Shown here: positions 11,601-19,748 of the stretch, in pieces
Layout: each line of letters starts with the position of its first letter
How positions within the stretch are numbered: position 1 is the stretch's first letter
From: Nemertoderma westbladi
Taxonomy: Eukaryota; Xenacoelomorpha; Nemertodermatida; Nemertodermatidae
Direction of reading: 5' to 3'
Assembly: GCA_032718475.1 (NCBI GenBank)
Contig: JAUCBJ010007653.1
Location: 1 to 43,269 of the forward strand
Length of the DNA stretch: 43,269 nt
The notes under the pieces: model-generated
The model's database searches: none
Told to the model about the DNA's origin: nothing
The model's input: only the letters and a program-made list of their open reading frames with translations
Made by a program: the position numbers and the translations under genes

Positions 11601-14291
11601 ACGTAAGTAGAGAATCGACATTACTTCACCCGTAGTGTAACGTAAGTAGAGAATCGACATTACTTCACCCGTAGTGTAACGTAAGTAGAGAATCGACATT
11701 ACTTCACCCATAGTGTAACGTAAGTAGAGAATCGACATTACTTCACCCGTAGTGTAACGTAAGCAGAGAATCGACATTACTTCACCCGTAGTGTAACGTA
11801 AGTAGAGAATCGACATTACTTCACCCGTAGTGTAACGTAAGTAGAAAATCGACATTACTTCACCCGTAGTGTAACGTAAGTAGAAAATCGACATTACTTC
11901 ACCCGTAGTGTAACGTAAGTAGAGAATCGACATTACTTCACCCGTAGTGTAACGTAAGTAGAGAATCGACATTACTTCACCCATAGTGTAACGTAAGTAG
12001 AGAATCGACATTACTTCACCCGTAGTGTAACGTAAGTAGAAAATCGACATTACTTCACCCGTAGTGTAACGTAAGTAGAGAATCGACATTACTTCACCCG
12101 TTAGTGTAACGTAAGTAGAGAATCGACATTACTTCACCCGTAGTGTAACGTAAGTAGAGAATCGACATTACTTCACCCGTAGTGTAACGTAAGTAGAGAA
12201 TCGACATTACTTCACCCGTAGTGTAACGTAAGTAGAGAATCGACATTACTTCACCCGTAGTGTAACGTAAGTAGAGAATCGACATTACTTCACCCGTAGT
12301 GTAACGTAAGTAGAGAATCGACATTACTTCACCCGTAGTGTAACGTAAGTAGAGAATCGACATTACTTCACCCGTAGTGTAACGTAAGTAGAGAATCGAC
12401 ATTACTTCACCCGTAGTGTAACGTAAGTAGAGAATCGACATTACTTCACCCGTAGTGTAACGTAAGTAGAAAATCGACATTACTTCACCCGTAGTGTAAC
12501 GTAAGTAGAGAATCGACATTACTTCACCCGTAGTGTAACGTATGAAGAGAATAGACATTACTTCACCCGTATTGTAACGTAAGTAGAGAATCGACATTAC
12601 TTCACCCGTAGTGTAACGTAAGCAGAGAATCGACATTACTTCACCCGCAGTGTAACGTAAGTAGAGAATCGACATTACTTCACCCGTAGTGTAACGTAAG
12701 TAGAGAATCGACATTACTTCACCCGTAGTGTAACGTAAGTAGAGAATCGACATTACTTCACCCGTAGTGTAACGTATGAAGAGAATAGACATTACTTCAC
12801 CCGTATTGTAACGTAAGTAGAAAATCGACATTACTTCACCCGTAGTGTAACGTAAGCAGAGAATCGACATTACTTCACCCGTAGTGTAACGTAAGTAGAG
12901 AATCGACATTACTTCACCCGTAGTGTAACGTAAGTAGAGAATCGACATTACTTCACCCGTAGTGTAACGTAAGTAGAGAATCGACATTACTTCACCCGTA
13001 GTGTAACGTAAGTAGAGAATCGACATTACTTCACCCGTAGTGTAACGTAAGCAGAGAATCGACATTACTTCACCCGTAGTGTAACGTAAGTAGAGAATCG
13101 ACATTACTTCACCCGTAGTGTAACGTAAGCAGAGAATCGACATTACTTCACCCGTAGTGTAACGTAAGTAGAGAATCGACATTACTTCACCCGTAGTGTA
13201 ACGTAAGTAGAAAATCGACATTACTTCACCCGTAGTGTAACGTAAGTAGAAAATCGACATTACTTCACCCGTAGTGTAACGTAAGTAGAGAATCGACATT
13301 ACTTCACCCGTAGTGTAACGTATGAAGAGAATAGACATTACTTCACCCGTATTGTAACGTAAGTAGAGAATCGACATTACTTCACCCATAGTGTAACGTA
13401 AGCAGAGAATCGACATTACTTCACCCGTAGTGTAACGTAAGTAGAGAATCGACATTACTTCACCCGTAGTGTAACGTAAGTAGAGAATCGACATTACTTC
13501 ACCCGTAGTGTAACGTATGAAGAGAATAGACATTACTTCACCCGTAGTGTAACGTATGAAGAGAATAGACATTACTTCACCCGTATTGTAACGTATGAAG
13601 AGAATAGACATTACTTCACCCGTATTGTAACGTAAGTAGAGAATCGACATTACTTCACCCGTAGTGTAACGTAAGTAGAGAATCGACATTACTTCACCCG
13701 TAGTGTAACGTAAGTAGAGAATCGACATTACTTCACCCGTAGTGTAACGTATGAAGAGAATAGACATTACTTCACCCGTATTGTAACGTATGAAGAGAAT
13801 AGACATTACTTCACCCGTATTGTAACGTATGAAGAGAATAGACATTACTTCACCCGTATTGTAACGTAAGTAGAGAATCGACATTACTTCACCCGTAGTG
13901 TAACGTAAGTAGAGAATCGACATTACTTCACCCGTAGTGTAACGTAAGTAGAGAATCGACATTACTTCACCCGTAGTGTAACGTAAGTAGAGAATCGACA
14001 TTACTTCACCGTAGTGTAACGTAGCAGAGAATCGACATTACTTCACCCGTAGTGTAACGTAAGTAGAGAATCGACATTACTTCACCCGTAGTGTAACGTA
14101 AGTAGAGAATCGACATTACTTCACCCGTAGTGTAACGTATGAAGAGAATAGACATTACTTCACCCGTATTGTAACGTATGAAGAGAATAGACATTACTTC
14201 ACCCGTATTGTAACGTAAGTAGAGAATCGACATTACTTCACCCATAGTGTAACGTAAGTAGAGAATCGACATTACTTCACCCGTAGTGTAA

Positions 14292-14380
14292 TGTAGTATG
14301 CAGCCAGATATATATAATCATCAGTCTGTTAGTGCTATATCAATGCCGTCATAGCCATGGCCTAATGTATAACCACTACA
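14292..14380 (-). repeat. Gypsy 3' LTR, 89 bp
   Basis: It starts TGTAGTATGC and ends ACCACTACA, with TGTAGT/ACTACA as short terminal inverted repeats. It is the same length as the other LTR and differs by one base (GTTAGTGC against GTTAATGC). It contains a TATATATAAT stretch that could serve as a TATA element. 89 bp is very short for a gypsy LTR. Confidence 0.92.
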
Positions 14381-14394
14381 CTACTCTCTTCCCC
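14381..14394 (-). promoter_or_regulatory. Polypurine tract of the gypsy element
   Basis: Directly next to the 3' LTR on the minus strand lies GGGGAAGAGAGTAG, almost all purine, at the place where the plus-strand DNA primer of an LTR retrotransposon is expected. Confidence 0.75.
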
Positions 14395-14477
14395 AACACC
14401 AACATAAGACAAATAAAAAAAACCAACACAAACACCAACAGAAAACAAAGTCTTCCATATTATAGTTTATAGTCACT

Positions 14478-14666
14478 TTAAACCCCATAAAATTGAGTTT
14501 GCTTACGTTCACGACGAGGGTATTGTTTATTAGCTGTTTGAGCTTCCACTTGGTTCTCTTCCATTCTATCAAAAACCCCATAAAATTGAGTTTGCTTACG
14601 TTCACGATGAGGGTATTGTTTATTAGCTGTTTGAGCTTCCACTTGGTTCTCTTCCATCGTTTCAAC
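14478..14666 (-). repeat. 93-bp direct repeat at the end of gypsy pol
   Basis: Two in-frame copies with a 93-bp period (second at about 14574) encode a 31-residue segment containing NQVEAQTANKQYP and RERKQTQFYGV twice at the C-terminus of the polyprotein. The copies differ at very few bases, pointing to a recent tandem duplication of the tail. Confidence 0.85.
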
Positions 14667-16727
14667 GACTTCACTAGGTGGGTGCAGTTTGCTCTGCCCC
14701 TTCTCAATATGGGCAGGTCTAGTTACATTTCCCCTTGGTGAAAGCTGTTGTGGTGGTTCCTGTCCAATTTGTTCGGATTGAACAGCTATAGGTAGTTGGT
14801 AAGGGTATTGAAAGTCCCCCACATGTTCAGCAACAACAGGTTTCAACATCCTACGATTCCTAGTACTGATGCGATCATCTGGACCACGTAATACAACCTT
14901 ATGACCATTGGTCTCCATGACCCGATGACCACTGTAACCATACCCAGGGGCGTTAAATTTCTTAACCATTACCGGTTGATTAACTGCAAGTGGCTCCAAT
15001 GGTTTGGCCCGATGAGTAAAGTCGTGATCACTCTTTATCTTCTGTTGACGCTGTTCATAGCCTGGATAAGTGTCAGGAGATGACATGAGTGGGAGTGAGG
15101 GTAACCTCGTACGAAGATTGGTAGCTAAATGTTCGAACAGGACCCTTGATGGGATTGCACCAGTAATTCGATGCTTGGTGTTACGGAGAGTAAAGATAAC
15201 GGTAGATAGTCGGGTTTGAAAGCCCGCATTAGAGTTAGGAGTTGCACGCATCATCTTCTTCACTGTACGGTGAACACGTTCAACCATGCCATTTGCCTGG
15301 GGATAGCGTGCAGAAATTTCCACCAGCTTACAGTTAATACTCTGTAAATATCCTTTAAATTCATAGGACCGAAATACTGGTTCATTATCTGAAACCAATG
15401 ATAATGGGAACCCGAAAGTTGCGAATATTGTATTCAAATGAGGGATGAGACGGGTTGCAGATAACGATGGCAGCGGTGTGATGTCTATGTAGCGTGAACC
15501 ATAATCAATGATACTGAGACACAATCGCCCTTCGATATGGACACCATCAATAGCCAATTGCTCCCAGGGATGGTATGATGCAGATTGGTGCAATGGTTGT
15601 GGTGGAGGCAAATCGCTAGATAGCCTACAATAGTGGCAAACTGAAACAAAATGCCGCACTGCCTGTGACAAACCAGGCCACCAGACACTAGCACGGAGTA
15701 GGTCTATGACCTTTGTAATACCAGGGTGCCCCTCATGTGCGAGTTTTATTAACATTGGACGTAAAGTAACAGGTACAACAATGCAGTTGTTGTATAATAA
15801 GATGGTGTTTTCATTAACAACAGCAGTACTCAAATCATGTCTAATTGAATAAAAAATAGACTCTGAGGCAGATAATGCATTCCAGTCATTAAAGTGTAGT
15901 CGATCCATAACCCGTGATAGTTCAGCACACATAGCAGTCTCAGTAGCCAGGAGGTTGATATCCACCAAATGTGATTCCAGTACAAGATTAACAAATATAT
16001 CAGGTATTTCCTGCTGTGTAGGCTGGACATTACTCAAAGGTGCTCGTGATAAGGTATCTGCAATGAGATTATGCTTTCCTGGAATGAATTCAACATCAAA
16101 AGCATATGGTAATAATGAAGTTAAGAAACGTCCAATCCGTGGAGGGCACTGGTCAATAGATTTCTTGAAGATTGATCGCAAAGGCTGGTGATCAGATAGC
16201 ACAATGAAATGGCGTCCGAGTAGATACTGACGAAACTTGGTGATTCCAAATACAATTGCCAAAGTCTCACGCTCAATCTGAGAGTAACGAGTCTCAGTAC
16301 TGGTAAGAGAGCGACTAGCAAATGCAACTGGTTTTAAACTACTCATGACCTTAGATGCAGCTCTCTCAGTCGATTGTAGAAGCACTGCACCTAAACCCAC
16401 TGGAGATGCATCACATTGTATATAAGTCTTGTAGTTTGTATTAAACAATTTCAATACAGGAGCAGTTGTAAGCATAACTTTTATAGTGTCAAGCGCATGT
16501 TGGCATGTATCAGTCCAGTAAAATATAGTATTGGATTTAAGAAGTTCACGGATAGGTGTGGTGATAGTGCTGAAGTGTGGCAAAAATTTTGCGAGGTATG
16601 TCGCCATGCCGAGAAATCTCTTACAATCTGTAACAGAACAAGGTGTTGGTAGAGAGGAAATTGCCTTAATCTTTTGTTGATCAGGTTTCAAACCTTCTTG
16701 GGATATAACATGTTGTATAACATGCAC
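14478..16727 (-). pseudogene. pol: Gypsy pol remnant: reverse transcriptase end, RNase H, integrase
   Basis: The open frame is about 749 codons with no natural start: it begins with HVISQEGLKPDQQ, the stretch just after the catalytic YxDD box of gypsy reverse transcriptases, so protease and polymerase core are absent. Next comes the thumb/connection region (KRFLGMATYLAKFLPHFS), then RNase H with CDASPVGLGAVLLQ and the later LSDHQPL and ADTLSRAP boxes. The integrase follows with its HEGHPG...CHYC zinc motif and a DD35E core: D in AIDGVHIE, D in SDNEP and E in NGMVERVHR, the last two separated by 35 residues. The C-terminal region resembles a GPY/F-type tail. I see no chromodomain. The frame itself is uninterrupted. 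Confidence 0.9.
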
Positions 16728-17440
16728 TGTGCCACCCCTCCAGATACTAAATTACTACTTCCAGTACTGCGAAAGTTAGATGGAGTAGATGGAAGAGAAC
16801 GGCCACCTGGCCCACCTGGTCGTACAGCCAAAACATCTGAAGATGAACTACTGGTACCGGAAATCCTTACTGACTCACCTGTCATCTTTATTATCTCATT
16901 ACCTCCAGATGTAGCAGCCTCAAAGGCCCCAGCAAGGTTCCTTATATCTGTCAGTGTAGATGTTGGCGATTGTTGTAGAAGTTGTCGACGTAACTCGTCG
17001 TTCTGGACTCCACAGATAAATGCATCTCGAAGTTTACTTTCGGGCGTCTCTTTTTCAAGTTCACAGAGTTTGGCAAGTTCACTTAATCCAGTAAAATAAA
17101 CAGCAATTGTCTCACCGTCTCGTTGGCGGCGTGACATAAACCGGTGTCGCATAACTAAAATGTTGTGTTGTGGAGCGAAATACCGCTCAAAATCTTCCAA
17201 TAAATGTTCCATTGTGCGTTCACGAACATCATTATAAATAAAATTTTGCGATGCTATTTTCTGAGCCCCCTTTCCAATACATGTCATGAGCGAACCAACT
17301 TTCTTCGACTCAGATACCCCATCATCCCGGAGCTCAATCGCATCGACCCAGTACTCGAAAGAGTCCTTCCATTCTCGAAACTCGAGAGCCATGTTTTCAG
17401 CCTGGCAGTCCAGGTTTGCGGGCGCCGGATATTTAGCCAT
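16688..17440 (-). pseudogene. gag: Gypsy gag, truncated by internal deletion
   Basis: The 250-codon frame starts at an ATG (MAKYPAPANLD). It carries the capsid-like region of the Retrotrans_gag family: a KKVGSLMTCIGKGAQKI block, then MEHLLEDFERYFAPQHN, RHRFMSRRQRDGE and SKLRDAFICGVQNDELRRQL. The expected CCHC zinc knuckle after this region is missing. Downstream the sequence runs straight into the 3' part of the reverse transcriptase in another frame, giving a short foreign tail and a stop. Structural Gag could still be made, but without its RNA-binding knuckle. Confidence 0.88.
16700..16730 (-). other. Deletion junction joining gag to the end of reverse transcriptase
   Basis: On the minus strand, gag sequence changes abruptly to the HVISQEG part of reverse transcriptase. 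CATGTTATA occurs twice in a row at the join (CATGTTATACAACATGTTATA, read as two half-units), suggesting microhomology or a small duplication at the break. The lost part should include nucleocapsid, protease and most of the polymerase. Confidence 0.75.
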
Positions 17441-17634
17441 TATGATTACCGATTACCAGTCCAGTAGCTTTTAACCCAAACACGAAATACCAAAGTTACA
17501 CCAGATACCAGTTTAAATATTATATTATTACAGTTTACTGTATTATTATGCCAGAATGCAGGAATGTTGGAATACCGAACAGCCAGAGGCCTACCGCAGT
17601 ACCGGTACCTACCGGTACCTACACACTGCGCCAA
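17441..17634 (-). promoter_or_regulatory. Gypsy leader with putative primer binding site
   Basis: On the minus strand, one base after the 5' LTR comes TGGCGCAGTGTG (17622-17633). It begins with TGG, complementary to a tRNA CCA end, in the correct place for the minus-strand primer; I cannot name the tRNA. The leader also holds the duplicated palindromic word TACCGGTACC near 17599-17621. Confidence 0.6.
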
Positions 17635-17723
17635 TGTAGTATGCAGCCAGATATATATAATCATCAGTCTGTTAATGCTATATCAATGCCGTCATAGCCA
17701 TGGCCTAATGTATAACCACTACA
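17635..17723 (-). repeat. Gypsy 5' LTR, 89 bp
   Basis: It is the same 89-bp repeat as at 14292-14380 with a single base difference, implying a fairly recent insertion. It is followed on the plus strand by TGTAA, the second copy of the target duplication. Confidence 0.92.
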
Positions 17724-18266
17724 TGTAACGTAAGTAGAGAATCGACATTACTTCACCCGTAGTGTAACATAAGCAGAGAATCGACATTACTTCACCCGTA
17801 GTGTAACGTACAGCAGAGAATCGACATTACTTCCCCCCTAGTGTAACGTAAGTAGAGAATCGACATTACTTCACCCGTAGTGTAACGTAAGTAGAGAATC
17901 GACATTACTTCACCCGTAGTGTAACGTAAGTAGAGAATCGACATTACTTCACCCGTAGTGTAACGTAAGTAGAGAATCGACATTACTTCACCCGTAGTGT
18001 AACGTAAGTAGAGAATCGACATTACTTCACCCGTAGTGTAACGTAAGTAGAGAATCGACATTACTTCACCTGTAGTGTAACGTAAGTAGAGAATCGACAT
18101 TACTTCACCCGTAGTGTAACATAAGTAGAGAATCGACATTACTTCACCCGTAGTGTAACGTAAGTAGAGAATCGACATTACTTCACCCGTAGTGTAACAT
18201 AAGTAGAGAATCGACATTACTTCACCCGTAGTGTAACGTAAGTAGAAAATCGACATTACTTCACCC
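17724..18266. repeat. 39-bp minisatellite, right block, about 14 units
   Basis: This continues the array at 3381-14291 in the same phase and orientation after the gypsy insertion. Units near 17765-17840 are more diverged (AACATAAGCAG, GTACAGCAGAG, ACTTCCCCCCTAG), as is common close to an array edge. The array stops abruptly after ACTTCACCC at 18266. Confidence 0.95.
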
Positions 18267-19151
18267 CGCCAGCTTATTACATTCATTATTATTAAATACC
18301 TTTTATCTTTATTTAGCTCGGGAATTATTGCTATGAATTTTTAAAATAAACAAAGTTTCATCATTAATAGACACATTGATTGCTCCTATACAATGCAAGT
18401 TTATCATTCTATACAACTTTGAGTTATTTTATAAATATACTATAATAAAAAATAATATAACTATAAAAATTTGCAAATAATTATCGTTTTGACAATTCGT
18501 TTTCTATATTCGATGTAAAATTATTTATTTGATAAGATAAGATTTCCGGTACAAGATATTTGGAGAAACTCCAGGCAGCAGAGTAGCGCACAGATGTAAA
18601 ATTTTCAGAGTCAACAAGATTGTGTAATATTTGATACGTGAACCAAATCGATATGAAACTTACGTAATTCAACGGTTACATATATAAAAATGAGATCCTA
18701 CGTAGTACATCGTAAACCAACATTCACCGATTGAATAATATGGAGTATGGAGTGTTTGGAGGTAACACGTTGTGGTAAAACGTTCCAAACAATAGTTATT
18801 TCGAGTGTAGGCCTAGAACGTGGACCAATGAGTAACACATGCACTGATAAATTAATTATTTATAAATATACATTCGTACAAAATATATTCACCTGTAGGT
18901 GTAGTGCCTTTATTAAATAATCGATAATATTAATAATGTCCTGTTACCGGTTACCGAGTTTTTTTTTCTATTATATTTCTTTATAATTCGCACGAGACGA
19001 CAATTTTTTCAATATTAAAATGGAAGGTCACTGTCACGATAATAAAAATAAGTAAAATAGAGAGTGATTAAAATGTACTTAAGTAAAATAAAACATAAAC
19101 ACTAAACAGCCTGATCACACGAATTCCAATCGAGTTAACATAAAATCAAAT
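18267..19151. other. AT-rich sequence between satellite and BEL element
   Basis: The sequence is strongly AT-rich. A 63-codon minus-strand open frame at 18481-18672 has plausible amino-acid composition but no motif I recognise and no conserved context. I do not call a gene. The last five bases (CAAAT, 19147-19151) are the left target duplication of the BEL element. Confidence 0.5.
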
Positions 19152-19695
19152 TGTTAGCGAATCAATTCCGCCTCACCAAACCCCATAAAGTGAGCCATTA
19201 AACCGTAAAGCAATATTGGGAGCACGAGGTTGATTACCAATATCAACCTCGTGTCACCCCAATAAAGTGGGAAGGGAAGGAGAAACACACAATAGGGGTC
19301 AGGGGCCAAACCCCTAACCGAGAGAGAACACAGGGAGTGAAGGGAAACACACCAGGGAAGGTGAAAGGGTGCCAACAGGGATATTAGCCAATGGGGTGAC
19401 AGCATCGACTAGGTACAGTAATAAGGCCAAACCGTGCAATATATATTACCGGTCGATGCAACAGTTGTTTAGTTATCTCAGTCTGTCACTACAGTCACGG
19501 TAGTACGGTGACAATTTAGACCGTCATCGCCGTCACCAGTTTACTCAGTAATTACCGGTCAACTGCTATCTGCTATCTATATTTACCATATTATACATAT
19601 TACCGAACATCAGAACTCTTTTACCTTTCACACACGGCGGGGACGCGTACATAAGCGACACCGGATAAACCGGGATCCTCTCGGATCCCGTCACA
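19152..19695 (+). repeat. BEL 5' LTR, 544 bp
   Basis: It contains a perfect 12-bp inverted repeat with a 7-base loop (CACGAGGTTGAT / ATCAACCTCGTG, 19223-19253). An AATAAA follows at 19261-19266 and a TATATATT stretch lies near 19440. The last stem-loop, CGGGATCC-TCTC-GGATCCCG (19671-19690), sits five bases before the LTR end. The same structures are in the 3' LTR. I find no obvious primer binding site starting with TGG immediately after this LTR. Confidence 0.92.
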
Positions 19696-19748
19696 GTCTA
19701 AATTCTAGGCCTGCCGAACTGTAGCTGATAGCCACCGAAAGACTGAAG

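Larger units (their letters stand above)
3381..14291. repeat. Giant 39-bp minisatellite, left block, about 280 units
   Basis: The unit is 39 bp, built from GTAGTGTAAC, GTAAGTAGAG, AATCGACATT and ACTTCACCC in that order. Recurring variants include AACATAAGTAG, CCCATAGTG, CCCGTATTG, GTATGAAGAGAATAGAC, GTAAGTAGAAAATCG and a 2-bp longer GTATAGATAATCG form near 3675-3730 and 8090-8690. Because 39 is divisible by three and one minus-strand frame lacks stops, it yields spurious-looking open frames of up to 1430 codons, translating as MSILYLRYTTGEV repeated. The differences between units are mostly amino-acid changing, so I see no sign of protein selection. Variant units recur in blocks, so the array grew by block duplication. 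Confidence 0.95.
14292..17723 (-). mobile_element. Ty3/gypsy LTR retrotransposon, internally deleted, inserted in the satellite
   Basis: The element is bounded by 89-bp direct repeats with TG...CA ends (14292-14380 and 17635-17723) and by a 5-bp target duplication TGTAA (14287-14291 and 17724-17728). Removing it with one duplication restores a normal 39-bp satellite unit, so the insertion happened inside the existing array. Read on the minus strand the order is LTR, primer binding site, gag, end of reverse transcriptase, RNase H, integrase, purine tract, LTR. The nucleocapsid region, protease and most of the reverse transcriptase are missing, so it cannot move by itself. Confidence 0.93.

Noticed and set aside
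3381-14291. Protein-coding gene for a 13-residue repeat protein (open frames up to 1430 codons)
   Set aside because: The frame is open because the unit is 39 bp and one strand lacks stops; most unit differences change the amino acid, small indels break the frame at several points, and no promoter or start context is evident.
3381-14291. CRISPR array
   Set aside because: The repeats are directly abutting with no unique spacers, and the context is eukaryotic transposable elements.
18481-18672. 63-codon minus-strand gene
   Set aside because: Too short, in AT-rich DNA, with no motif, signal peptide or conserved context.
19154-19405. 83-residue hydrophobic protein on the minus strand, identical at 26723-26974
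   Set aside because: It lies wholly inside the BEL LTR and is repeated only because the LTR is repeated; it is antisense to the element.
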